Origin: Epiperipatus broadwayi
Taxonomy: Eukaryota; Onychophora; Udeonychophora; Euonychophora; Peripatidae
DNA length: 64,000 nucleotides
Reading direction: 5' to 3'
Assembly: GCA_028023455.1 (NCBI GenBank)
Contig: JAQFVV010012672.1
Coordinates: forward strand, 186,001 to 250,000
The position numbers were made by a program, and so were the translations under genes. The notes beneath the pieces are model-generated. The model was given only the letters and a program-made list of their open reading frames with translations. It had not been told where the DNA came from and made no database searches. Shown piece after piece: positions 25,101 to 36,019 of this stretch (positions are counted from its first letter, which is position 1; the number at the start of each line of letters is the position of its first letter).

Positions 25101-25441
25101 TTTAGATAAAGATATGAGGATTATTTTATTGAGATAATAGGAGGGAATAGTATTCTTATGCCATTGAGGTAGTATCTTATGGGATATTGGCTCAATGTAT
25201 TTGTCTTGCCATTTGTAGACTCACTTCATAGTCTCATGATTTTTATTAGATATTTATTTATTTAATTTAGGAAACAGAACTATATTATTATTTATTAGTT
25301 AAAGCTCATTTAATGATTTATAGTATTAAAGAATATATTATTATTGATTGGATACACTTTTAAGTGAACATAATTATTTATTTGAGCTAGACCAAATTTG
25401 GTATTATTATATATTTTCCTAAAAGTGAGGGTACAATATAT
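22177..25441. other. AT-rich intergenic DNA
   Basis: Over 3 kb of AT-rich sequence. A 101-codon open frame at 22622-22927 has no recognisable domain and a composition expected of random AT-rich DNA. I see nothing else. Confidence 0.6.
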
Positions 25442-25736
25442 ATGATAAACAAAACAAGTTATAAATTTTGTAACTTGCTCTTAGCTTGCATTTTATAATC
25501 ACTAGATGGTGCTTTACCAATAGTTCCTAAACAAGCTTTTGTTTACATAAATGCTGAGAGAGATAGAATTCAATATCTCTTTCATTGTCTCCAAACTTTA
25601 GACCATGGTTTTGAGCTAGTTGACTCACATCAGTAAAGGGTAGGAAGACCAGAAACTAGATATTGAATTCTATCTCTCTAAGCGTTTATGTAAACAAAGG
25701 ATTGTTTATGAGCTATTGGTAAAGCTCCATCTAGTG
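25442..25736 (-). mobile_element. retrozyme family E, foldback copy between (AT)n tracts
   Basis: A 295-bp element flanked on both sides by (TA)n. The ends 25500-25585 and 25651-25736 are inverted repeats (CACTAGATGGTGCTTTACC against GGTAAAGCTCCATCTAGTG). On the minus strand it carries ATCTAGTTTCTGG followed by a hammerhead-like motif. The downstream half then matches the family A unit in order: GATATTGAATTCTATCTC, then ATTGGTAAAGC, then CAAGTTACAAAATTTATAAC, ending TTGTTTTGTTTATCAT. It is therefore a diverged relative of family A. Confidence 0.65.
25596..25638 (-). ncRNA. hammerhead-like motif, family E (A9U, G12A)
   Basis: Minus strand: stem I CTTTA, CTGATGT (25633-25627), stem II GAG...CTC, AAAA in place of GAAA, palindromic stem III ACCATGGT, cleavage nucleotide C, second stem I strand TAAAG (five perfect pairs). 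Two core changes are present. A9U is shared with family A. G12A (CTCGAAA to CTCAAAA) looks like CpG decay. It is probably inactive. Confidence 0.55.
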
Positions 25737-26284
25737 ATTATATATATATATATATGCATACTATTATAATTGTAATTTCATTTTATCTATACTTCTCACA
25801 ATTCTTGTGATATCAAAGTGTAACAGTTCACGTTAAATATAACAAAACACTTTGGTATTGATAATCAAAATGACACTAACACACTGAAAGCTGAATCCCA
25901 CATAATTATTCCAAAAGCATTTTTTTATTTCTGTTTTAGATTCAGTTTAAATTAATCTTAAGTGTCTCTTTCTTTAGCGTCTCTTTCTTTATAGAAAGAA
26001 CACTTCTGGATGCATTATTATCTCTGATTATCATCATTTCTATGTATTTTTATTACCCAGCATATTTAGTAATATATTAATGGTATGTGTGTAGTATAAA
26101 TTCAAATAGCAAAATAACTATATTTGATAATAAAATAGCATAGTAATTGATTTACACTATTTATAAAATAAAAAATATAAAGAAATTGTTTGTACGTTCT
26201 CAACTATCAAGACAAAATATTAAAATTAACAAATAGTCATAAATATTGAAAGTACTCATCTTTTAGCTAAAGATGCAATTCTAT

Positions 26285-26431
26285 GGTGTGGTTTTCACAC
26301 CAAAACACATAAAAATGCTGTTTCCGCGGCCGACACATTTGAACCTGCATTTTCTATAATACAACTTTTTTGTTGTGCTACAGAATGCAGGCAGCTATGT
26401 CGCGTCGCAGTACAGCATGTATGTTGCATAG
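26285..26431. repeat. cluster of short hairpins
   Basis: Three adjacent inverted repeats: GGTGTG-GTTTT-CACACC at 26285-26301; a longer imperfect hairpin at 26344-26391 (CCTGCATT...ACAAC pairing with GTTGT...AATGCAGG around a T-run); and GCTATG...CATAGC around 26393-26431. The interval is less AT-rich than its surroundings (CCGCGGCCG, TCGCGTCGC). It could be a MITE remnant or a structured non-coding RNA. No known RNA family was recognised. Confidence 0.4.
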
Positions 26432-26960
26432 CAGCAAATACATTTTCCGAATTTGCACAATTTATAAAATAATTACAGCTTGATGAGAGAGTTTGTATTT
26501 AAATTGTATTGAAATGTTGTTTTCATTGGTTTTTTTTTTTTTTTAAACTATTGAAATGTTCAGATTTTTTAAAGCAATAATTATAAGACTTTTTACAACG
26601 TACTGTATTGAACTTTTATTTGGGAAAATGTTAAATATCTATGTTTTTATTGAGTTGCAATTATGTAACATGTCAAGTAATGTACTGTTAGTAACATTCC
26701 ACGAGACAAAGAAGATTCTACCGTCTGTATATTTTTGAAGTAAAAAAGAGCGGTACGAAAAAAATATCCAGTAAGAAAAGTCCAAATATACAGGTTTTTT
26801 TGTAAATTTCATAAAAAGCAAATAGTATAAACATGTTTAATAAGTAAAGAAGACATTTGTATGTGTTTGTTGTTGTTTAAAAAAGTTTGAGTTTCTTTCT
26901 TTTGTCTGAGTACGGTTACGATTTTGAATTTTTTTATTTTAGCATTACAAACAACAGAAC

Positions 26961-27070
26961 ACTAACCCTAAAACTAACCCTAACTCTAAAACTAACCCTA
27001 AACCTAACCCTAAACTAACCCTAAAACTAACCCAAAAACTAACCCTAAACTAACCCTAAATCTAACCATA
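26961..27070. repeat. interstitial telomere-like repeats (CCCTAA)
   Basis: About 110 bp made of CTAACCCTAAA variants, the C-rich strand of the animal telomere repeat TTAGGG, with 1-3-base irregularities between units. It sits between related flanking blocks: TTTTATTTTAGCATTACAAA at about 26935 resembles TTTTATTTTCGCATTACAAA at about 27308. A chromosome end is excluded, since unique sequence continues on both sides. It is either an old telomere insertion or fusion point, or part of a transposon that contains telomeric repeats. Confidence 0.8.
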
Positions 27071-27615
27071 ACAACTTTTACTTTTATTACGGTTATTATT
27101 TTTTAGTTAAACAACAACAAAAAAAGCCGTAACACGAGTAAAAAAATATCCGCTAGAAAATTGATAAAAAAAAGCCGTAACACAATTTAAAAAGTATACG
27201 ATATAAAAACCACGAATCAAATTGTAATTTTATTTTACATTTATTATTATCATTTAAATTGTATACGTTAATAAAAAATAATAATTAAAAAAGACGATTT
27301 TGTTTTGTTTTTATTTTCGCATTACAAAAAAGCACAGAAAAATTATTAAAATCAACGGCCCATGAATGTTCATATTTTATAGTTTTAGCGTGAAAACGGC
27401 GCCATCCAACGGCATCTTTAGCTATAAGACAAGCACCATATTGAATTTAAAGGTAATGAAAAATGTACATAGTTCTCTACTAATATTAATTTTAAGACCT
27501 TGTAATATACTAGTACACATTAAAAAAAAATCTTACCAATATAACAAAAAGGTTTTAACTATGTTTTTTCTTGATATTGTAAATTCATATTTTATCTTTT
27601 TCCCATATTCTTGAT

Positions 27616-28115
27616 AATAATAATCTTTATTAGTTATTCATTAGACTAGAAATTATCCACTTAATGAATAAATTTCTGTAATACAATTTTCAACACACCT
27701 CTCTACTACAAGATAGGGACTGGTTTCTATACACTTTTAACACCTTGTGGAAGGGTGAAATCATAAATGGGTGACCAAAGATGTGAAAAATATATATGAT
27801 CGCCAAGAAGCTCATGTCTTATCTTTTTCATTGTTCAGTATATATATAGGTAGCCAATTACTAAAGTTTAATTGATCTATCAAACTTACTACCATCACAA
27901 CTTTGACACAAACCATTTAATGGAAATATATTAATAATTTTATTAGTTATTCATTAAATTAAAGATCATTCACTTGATTAATAATATTTCTGTAGTGTAA
28001 TTTTCATTCATCATTCTCACACAAGATAGAGACTGGTTTCTTTTCACTTTTAACATCTTATGGTAGTGTGTAATCATAAACATATGACCAAGGACATGTG
28101 AAAAAGATTCAGACT
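27616..28115. repeat. two-unit direct repeat, period about 310 bp
   Basis: The block starting TTTATTAGTTATTCATTA near 27627 recurs near 27937. Both copies continue into CAAGATAG(G/A)GACTGGTTTCT and an ACTTTTAACA(C/T)CTT block, followed by ATCATAAA...TGACCAA. Similarity is clear but moderate. It could be another tandem non-coding retroelement. I could not find a convincing ribozyme core on either strand. Confidence 0.5.
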
Positions 28116-28916
28116 TTTTAAATTAACCTTCATGGGCATTGATGATGGTAGACAATGGAAATGGTTCACACTATAAGCAAGTACATGGTAGATCTTATGG
28201 AAGGGTTGTCTTCTTTTCTTATAGCATTGTTTTCTTCTTGTAAGCAGGAAAAGTTGTACCCTATGTAAATCATCATTTATATCTGAATAAAACTACATAG
28301 TTTCAGATCTTTGACTGATGTGCCTTAGAATGTTTAGCCATTTATGGTAAGTAGTCTTCTAAATATTGCCATAATTGCTAGTTTGGATGCAGTCTTTTAA
28401 AAATACGTTTTAAAACTGCCAGCATTTTAAAGCTATTTGAAGCTATTCTGTAGAAAAATATTTTAACTAGAACTTTTCTTTTGCTATTATGGATAAAGTT
28501 TCTATAGTTACTGCATCAGACTTAATTTTTGAGGGATTATAGTTCTTTATCTTTTCTGTTTTCTTGTTGGTAACAATTGCTTTACTTCTCTATTGGCATT
28601 TATTTATTTAACTGGAATCAATCTGCACTGCCATCTTTTTTGATTTAAACTAAAAAAATACTTATGCTTTTTGCATGGAAACAAAGATACCATGTTCCAT
28701 GATTCCAAGTCTTTAATGGTATTTATTTTTGTTATCTTGATAAACATGTTTATTGCACAGAACAAACTAATTAACTCAATAATAATTTTTATACCAGAAT
28801 GTTTTACATATCTTTTATCTCAAAATCAAATACCTGCTTTAATTTTATACATATTTTTTCTTTCACATTGATATACTTATTTTGCAAATAATTATAAACT
28901 AGTTTTTTTTATTTAT
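28116..28916. other. intergenic DNA
   Basis: AT-rich, with no recognisable gene or element. Confidence 0.5.
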
Positions 28917-28924
28917 GGTGATAA

Positions 28925-29172
28925 TAAAGAAAGAAAGGAAGGAAAGAAGGAAGAAAAGAAGAAAGAAAGGAAGGAAGGAAAGAAGAAAGGAAGAAAGAAA
29001 GGAAGGAAAAAAGGAAGGAAGGAAGAAAGGAAGGAAGAAGAAAGAAAGAAAGCAAGAAAGTAAGAAAGAAAGAAAGAAAAAAACAAAAAAGGAAAGCAAG
29101 AAAGAAAGAAAGAAAAGAAGAAAGGAAGAAAGAAAGAAAAGAAGAAAGGAAGGAATGAATGAAGAAAAAAAA
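28925..29172 (+). repeat. long polypurine (A/G) microsatellite
   Basis: About 240 bp of almost uninterrupted purines built from AAGG, AAAG and GAAGG units, with only a few C or T interruptions. It creates long spurious open frames on both strands (K/E/R-rich on plus, S/F/L-rich on minus). Polypurine tracts of this length can form intramolecular triplex (H-DNA). Confidence 0.95.
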
Positions 29173-29180
29173 TTCATGAC

Positions 29181-30119
29181 TGAACTTTATAATTTTTTTT
29201 CTAACCTTTTTAATTTTAATGCTTTATAATTTTTAATAAAATATTTGGATTTATCTTTAAATTTATTAAAAAAAAAAAATTATTTAAGCATCTTTCAGAA
29301 GACAAGTCTGAAAGATCACAAAATACTATCCATTTTCTTTCTTTTTTTTAAAAAAAAAAGCATCTTAAATTAATTTTCTCTTTTCTCCCCTTCATTACAT
29401 GGATTATAATTTTACTATTTTTAATTTAAATAATGCATTTAATGTTTTATGAATTTATTAAATCTATAAATCACTTTTTTTTAAATAAAAAACAATCTAT
29501 ATAACTATATGCTAAGCATATACATATATCTACTATGCATGATGCGTACATAAAGCGATCTATAAAATTTACAAATAAATTTGTTAAAACTTTTATTAAT
29601 ACTTTATGTTTGTCTTCAATATAATAATATTAAATCGTGCTTTCAGACTTATTTTATTAAGCTGTCTTTAATAATTTCATAACAATGCAGCTTTTGTAAT
29701 ACAAATTATTCTAATTGTAATTGATTTATATGGTTACTATACTATAAAAAAGTTCCGAAGTTGATAGTTTCTCTTTAGCAAAGCTAGAATAAATATATTT
29801 TAAAATAAATATAATGCTTAAACATCATTAACATACAACACTACTAAACTTTACAAATATAATATAATCCTACTATTCATTTCTTTAAATTAAAAAAAAC
29901 CTTTAAAGTTAAAAAAAAATCAGTTTGATCAAGTAAATGAAAGTGTGGACTCACTTGGGCTTGAATCAAGTGATTTTTTTAAAAATATAGTGTAATATTT
30001 TGATTAATATCAAATCTGAATGTGGGTATTTTTTAAATGAGATTCTTCAAAATTAGATCTCAATTTTACAAACAGACTGTTCTCTGTGTTAGGATTATGT
30101 CTACTTATACGATTTTATA
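29181..30119. other. AT-rich intergenic DNA
   Basis: No gene or element was recognised. Confidence 0.55.
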
Positions 30120-30127
30120 CTCTAAAT

Positions 30128-30626
30128 CAGTGGTCTTCAACCTTTTCATACCTGTGGTCCGGTAAAAATAAGGATAAGGTTCCGAGGACCAGCAAAAAGA
30201 TAAATTTTTTTAAAGATAAGCATAATTGTTAAAACTGATCAAAACAACAATGTTAAATATATAAGATAAAGTTTTATATATATATATATATGGAGTTTAT
30301 ATAATAAAAAACTTTTTTTTAAATTTTTTTAGAAAAGTAATAAAAAATTTAATTCTACCCCCCCCCTCCATAAACATCTGTGATAACTAGAAAAACAAAT
30401 TAATTTATGAATGATTGATTAGATTTTGTTTTCGTTCTGTTTTCTTTTTTTTTTAATTGGGTAAAAATGAGATGAAAAAATAAATAAAAATTGGCTATAT
30501 TAATTAAAAGTTTAAACTCTTATTATTTATTATTACAAACTTTTTACTGCCAGTCTAACACGCGCGGACCTGCAGAAAAGTTCCACAGCCAGGTACCGGG
30601 CCGCGGACCAAGGGTTGAGAACACTG
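30128..30626. mobile_element. non-autonomous hAT transposon (MITE) with 8-bp TSD
   Basis: A 499-bp element starting CAGTGGTCTTCAACCTT and ending with the near-complement GGGTTGAGAACACTG. The perfect 8-bp target-site duplication CTCTAAAT lies at 30120-30127 and 30627-30634, the length made by hAT transposases. Subterminal regions contain further inverted matches (GGTCCGG near the left, CCGCGGACC near the right). There is no transposase frame, so it would need an enzyme supplied by another hAT element. Confidence 0.9.
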
Positions 30627-30689
30627 CTCTAAATAAATTAATTAAAAATAATCACAGAAAAATATGCAATAGTTTATAAAATATGTGAA

Positions 30690-30985
30690 ATAAAAGGCAG
30701 TGCATTCCCCTGATGTGATTATGATTTGGAATTTAATCCAGACTGAAAAAACTTGAAATATATTCAATAGGCTTAGGATCTTTCTCTTAGATAACTCATC
30801 CATAGCCAACTCAGATAACCATCTGATATTGGTTGATAAATGGATGAAAGGGTAAACATGGATATAAAATAATTCAAACTTTCACAATCTTGAAATTAAT
30901 AAGACTGATAGGTGCTGCTTCTTCTTTTATTGTTCAAATCTAGATGAATTATTTGAGAGATTTTATCCTGCAATGATCTATTTAA
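30690..30985 (+). repeat. SINE-like dispersed repeat, copy 1
   Basis: Shares a body of roughly 200 bp with 63.60-63.91 kb: the common order is CAGATAACCATCTGATATTGGTTGAT, a GATGGAAA-like block, AATTCAAACT and CTGCAATGA(A/T)CTATT, with many substitutions. The copy at 63.6 kb begins with a B-box-like GGGTTTAAATC, which suggests a tRNA-derived SINE. In this copy the promoter boxes are not recognisable. Confidence 0.45.
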
Positions 30986-31018
30986 AGATTGTTTTACATG
31001 CCTTTTATCTATTAAAAT

Positions 31019-31090
31019 ATATTATTATTATTATCATCATTATCATTATCATCATCATCATCATCATTATTATTGTTGTTGTTGTTGTTG
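31019..31090 (+). repeat. (ATT/ATC/GTT)n trinucleotide microsatellite
   Basis: A run of ATT, ATC and GTT triplets ending exactly where LINE reverse-transcriptase coding similarity starts. A similar (ATT)(GTT)n tail follows the LINE's 3' end at about 32284-32308. Confidence 0.9.
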
Positions 31091-32310
31091 CTCATGCCTT
31101 ATCTGATCAGAAACAATTAAATGTATATTTTGATATGACTCAGGCATTTGATAAAGTTTCACATGTTAGACTTTTATATAAACTTAAAATGTTGGGAGTT
31201 AGTCTTCATTTAATTGAGTGGTTTAGTAATTATTGGAGGGGTTGTAAATCTTATGTGCATATGGATAGAACCAATTCTCATTTCTTCTATGGTAGGTGTT
31301 CCTCAGGGTGGAGTATTAGCACCATTGCTTTTTAATGTTTTTATGTGTGATCTTGATCATAATATAAAAAATAGTATGATTCTTACTTATGCTGATGATT
31401 GTAAGTTATTTAAAAGAATTATTACTTGTAGTGATCATATTGAGATTCAAAGGATATAGATTGTTTTATAATTTGGTGTAAGTATAACAATATGGAGATT
31501 AATATTAATAAAACATGTTTCCTAAACTAATAAAACTGAAAAATCTGTTTATCAATATATAATTGAGAATTGTGTTATTATATATAAAGAGATTGTATCT
31601 GATTTAGGAATAATATTTTGTAGTAATTTTACTTTTAATGCACATATTAAGTATATTATTAATAAAACATACAGAAAAATGGGCTGTATTTTGAGATATG
31701 GGAGAGATTTATCTACTTCCATAAAGTATAGGTTATTTTTTTCTCTTGTTACACTTTTATAATATAGTTCTTGTATATGGAATTTCAATTTCATTAATAT
31801 TCAGTCTAGAATATATAATGTTGAAAAAAGATTTAATAAATTAATAATGGGAGAATATCAAAATGGTAAAACAGTATTGAAAGAAAAGAGAATATTGAAA
31901 GATATGATATTGTTGAAAAAGTTAATTGAGGGGGAAATTGATGTCAGTAACAGTATATTGAAAATAGAATTGAAAATCCCTAGTCGTCTATTAAAAGAAC
32001 TGCATACTTTCAACGTTAATAAATGTAAAAGTACTTTATTCCGCAAGTCAGTTATTAATAGATTGCAAATAGTGTATAATCTAACTTTTAACAATATTGA
32101 TAATTTTTGTGATCGGTTTATTATGAATGTTAGAAAACAACTAAACATATATTTATGAAAATATATGTATATATAATCTTATGTATGTATGTATTTGCTT
32201 ATTGTTTTTTTTTTTTTTGTTTATTGTGTATTTCTGTTAAAGTGTAAATGTTGAAATGCCGGTAATAAATAGATATTGAATTAAATTATTATTGTTGTTG
32301 TTGTTATTTG
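31091..32310 (+). pseudogene. Jockey/CR1-like LINE reverse transcriptase fragment
   Basis: A 5'-truncated ORF2. It starts inside the RT palm with NVYFDMTQAFDKVSH (motif A) in the frame used from 31091 to about 31285. After a frameshift come GVPQGGVLAPLLFNVF (motif B) and ILTYADDCKLFK (motif C, YADD), then a stop at 31457-31459. Recognisable but broken downstream parts follow (NININKT-like region, SDLGIIFCSNFTFNAHI, then a final open frame 31847-32158 rich in K, L and I). The 3' UTR is short and ends AATAAATAGATATTGAATTAAATT plus the trinucleotide tail. There is no endonuclease domain. Motif B PQGGVL and motif C YADD fit the Jockey/CR1 side of LINEs. Confidence 0.82.
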
Positions 32311-32671
32311 CAATTCAGAAAATTTGTAAGCTAGTCAAAGATAGCAAACAAATTACTACTTTAAATTAAAAAAATGATAGACTTTCTCAGATTAAAAATG
32401 TAAGTAACGTAAATAATTGTTTGTGGTTTGTATTTCGAGACAACAGAATTCTCTTAATCCAATTGGCCGCCAACACAAGAATAATCGTTTCCAAAAAAGC
32501 AGAAAATTATTTTATTTTGTGACAAGTACAGATTTTAGAGAGTGTAATTATTTTTGGCAGTTTAATTTTAATTTGATTTTAAGCTAATGATTAATATGCA
32601 AACATAATATACGCTGTATATATTATGAAGTAAGTAATAGCGTGTTTTTTTTTCTTCATATGTCATAGCAT

Positions 32672-32740
32672 CGGCCGGGACCAACTACTTGTCTGCAAGG
32701 CGAGTGCGATGACCGCTCGGCTAACAACGCTTGACAGTAA
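32672..32740 (-). repeat. tRNA-derived SINE head (minus strand)
   Basis: On the minus strand: TCAAGCGTTGTTAGCCGAGCGGTCATCGC, where TAGCCGAGCGGTC is a good polymerase III A box, then CCTTGCAGACAAG. The B box has decayed (GGTCCCGGCC). It is related to the heads at 6.4 kb and 38.0 kb by the common AGCGTTG start. Confidence 0.6.
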
Positions 32741-32923
32741 TAGCATGTTTGAAAATAAAAAATATTGAAAAAAAAAATAGAGATAGGAAGAAAGTTTCAC
32801 TCATTTAAATTGTATATATATTATAGTAATTTCTTACGCCATAAATGTTTGCTTAAAAATAAATTTAGCCATTGCGACTATCCTCATGTTTTGAAAAACT
32901 TGTTTGTGCATATGAAGTGTGAA

Positions 32924-35900
32924 CAGGGCCGCCTAGACGATTATTAAGTGCTGGAACAAGACTAATGACCCCCCCTCACCTACACATGGACACATAAATC
33001 AATAATGTCATAACTGTACATAATTACATTCAAACATACTTGAAAATATATTAAAAGCTAATAAAAACAATAATACACATTAGTATATAAACAATAATGA
33101 AATAATATACATAAGCAATGAATTTAATATTAGATTGATTACAAATTCGTAACAGTTATTATAGTTGAGATGTCATGGCATTTATATTCTGCTAAACAAA
33201 GATGCTTTCCTAGCCTTTTTTCTGGCAAAATTGTGAATCACTTCATCAAAATCAATCGTTTTTGCAAGATCAGACTCAATACTGAGTCTTGCCAATCTAT
33301 TAGTCACCTCTGTTACCTAGTCGATCTGGATAATTTATCAGCTTTAGATTGCTGAATGAAGTGCTCTGCAGAGGTGACAGTGGCAGAAAATGTTAATAAT
33401 ATATGGAGGTGGTCACATATATTTGGAAAGAGTCCTTCCAGCTTCTATCTTTTCAAGCAATTCAGTAGCTCCAATGGGTCAGTTGGCTCTCTCCAAAATT
33501 TCCTTGATGAACAGATGGCAAATGACTTATCTCCATTACAAGATCTGATATTATCAGGATATTGATCTGCCAGTAATTTTGATTTTTCTTTCAATTCTTC
33601 CAGAGGAAGCTGAATTTCTCAGAAATGTTCACTGCAGCATTGAAATGAACAGTCAGTTCAATAACATTATCCAATATTACATAGAAAGCAGACTTTCTGA
33701 AATATTGATCATCAGGAGATTCATATTTCATCTTGTTTTCACAAATCTGCTTCTTCTGCAGCACCTTCAGCATGGAACATCTTTCTTTTGCATTTTGCTT
33801 CACCTTGAATTCCAGAGAGTTTCACTTCTATTCACAAATTAGAAGCAATATACTTAGCTTCACTCCACATACTTTTTCAGCTGTTCAAAGATTTGTCAGT
33901 TCTGAAATTAAGCTTTTTATATTGGACATTTCAACATTCAGCATTGCATTTCTGGACTAAATAACCTTGTTACAGATATCAACTGGAACTAATACTCTGT
34001 ACCATATGACACAAATGAGAGATTTGACATACAACAAAGTTCTATTAATCTCTGTTCATGTTTTGGCAGTTATGTTCAACTCCAAGAGGTTTTATAAATG
34101 CTAATTTGATGCCTGACAGATGGGATACAAAGTGCTTTATACTTTCAATATGATCTGGCCATCATGTGTATGGCATGCCATGAAGACAACAGCCAATACA
34201 CTTCTGCAAGATTTCCCATCACTGTGGACTAGAACTAAACAAGTTGTAAACAGTTTGTATAGTTCCAAAGTATGTTATGGCTTCAGGAATGCATTCTGCA
34301 GCATCATTTCCACACAAATTAAGTGTGTGGCATCCACATGGTGAAAATAAAGCTGTTTCAATTGCTCATTTTTTGCACCTTCATATTTTCCTGCCATGTT
34401 GGCTGCATTGTCATAGCCCTGTACACAACAATCCAACAGTGATATATAATGTCCTTCCAATGTTTCTACTATCATCTGTGCTGTGTCATATCCTGTTTTA
34501 TGGCTTGTGTCAACAAACTGTAAAAATCTTTTTACAATTTCATACTAGCTTTCATATGATATTACATAATGCAAAAGAAATGTTATTTGTTCAATATGGG
34601 ATGGATCTGGTTTGGAATCAACAATAATATCAAAGTGCTTTGCAGTTTTCCTGTTCTCCAAGATGTTTTGCTTTACAAGGGTGGAACATTCAGCAATTAA
34701 CTTATTTTGGGAATCAGCACTGATATAATATACCTAAGTCATTCTCCCTTTTTTGTGACTCTTTAACTTGCAACACATGTTCTTTTAGAATTGGATCCCA
34801 GTGAGACAACAACTCTATGACTCCCAGAAAATTTCCATTGTTTTTTTCACCAATACAGTGGGAGCTGCCATGCAAAGCAAGTCTCCATTCATCAAGGAAT
34901 AGTATAATATCAATGATTCATTTCATAATGTTGTCACTTGACAGATTCTGTTTCAATTGATACCTCCAATAGATTGTCAATGACTTTTCCAGATGACAGA
35001 CAGCACTGCCTATGACTATTACTTCTCTCATGTTCTGGGATGTGAATAAATAATTTTCACCACTTTTTAACTGCTGACCATTCTTTTGCAGATGCAAGCA
35101 TAGATTTAGATGCTGAGCTAATGCTGCAACAAATCTTGTTCCAAAATTATTAACAAGGAAAGCAAAATAATGCTTGTTTAAATTCACTCCAGACAAGTCA
35201 ATCTCAGTCATGTATTTCACCATTTAAACTTTGAAATGTTAGAATACTTTTAGGAAAAACTTGGTTATCTATATCTTTGGGAAATGTTTTAGAAAAGCCA
35301 GTATGACCTTTAATAACATAGTTTTCTGTATCCAATTGAGAAGGCACCGCTGTTATAAGTCCAATATCAATTCCAGTATTTGATCTACTTTTCACTATGT
35401 CTGCCATGCCCAGATTCTATAGACAAAGTACTGTCATCACTAACATTCAATTGTTTTTCTAAATCTTTAAATGGAGAATTTTCTTGATCTGATGTTTCTT
35501 GAAAAACCAAACTGGCCTCATGAGATTCTGACTTTTGTTTCAGTTCTGCACTTGTCTCACATTGTTCTGAATTTAAAGTTTCATTTTGGTTAGTTTCGTT
35601 TGTTTTGCATTTAATGACAAATTGAAAAAGCATTTGTCAGCCCTTTTTATTAATCTCATCATGTTTCTGTTTTCCTTGCATTTCTGAGCTCCAGATTTTT
35701 GAGATGACATTTCATAACCATTTATAAATTGAAATGAAATACATAATATATTCATAAACGAAATGAAACTAAACTTGCAAACTTAAATAAATAAGTAAAG
35801 AAATTAAAATTCAATAAATTACATAAATAACTGTTCACTGAATGTTCAGATTAATAAAGTTTATGTCAAACAAAGCTGCAAGGCAGTTTTTCTATATACA

Positions 35901-36019
35901 CAAAGTTTAGAATATGAAGTATATATCCAATATTGGTTTTTCTTTTTAAAAATTTGGTTTTGTAAAAAAAATTAAAAATTTTCTCCTTCATGGGCCCCTT
36001 TGAACTCCATGCGTCCCTG
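32924..36019 (-). mobile_element. ZMYM1-like hAT transposon with candidate TIRs
   Basis: A 3.1-kb degenerate element. The left end CAGGGCCGCCTAGA (32924) and the reverse complement of the right end, CAGGGACGCATGGA (36019), agree at 11 of 14 positions and fit hAT termini of this subfamily. An 8-bp target duplication is not evident (AGTGTGAA on the left, GACAATGT on the right), so the boundaries are provisional. The transposase runs on the minus strand. Confidence 0.65.
33170..35710 (-). pseudogene. hAT transposase, zinc-finger-MYM-type-1-like, many breaks
   Basis: The minus strand can be followed across several frames. ATG at 35710 opens MSSQKSGAQKCKENR, a typical start of this family. Then come FPKDIDNQVFP (about 35280), a TTF-type zinc-finger remnant LFCFPC (about 35140), a block matching the RNase-H-like core entry (NNGNF...IELLSHWDPILKEH, about 34800-34760), and GYDNAANMAGKY (about 34415-34380), a signature of the family. 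Further on are ESPDDQYFRKSAFYVILDNV (about 33720) and the hAT dimerisation region (TSAEHF, then LARLSIESDLAKTIDFDEV and FARKKARKASLFSRI, 33380-33175). Numerous frameshifts and stops make it a relic. Plus-strand open frames in the same interval are antisense shadows. Confidence 0.85.

Noticed and set aside
27616-28115. The two-unit repeat as another retrozyme
   Set aside because: GAAACCAGTC occurs on the minus strand, but no CUGANGA-like core with a stem II lies upstream, so a ribozyme is not supported.
28899-29229. 92- and 104-codon open frames on both strands
   Set aside because: They are artefacts of the polypurine microsatellite.
33170-34627. Plus-strand open frames at 33170-34627
   Set aside because: They lie antisense to the ZMYM1-like transposase relic, whose minus-strand motifs explain the region.
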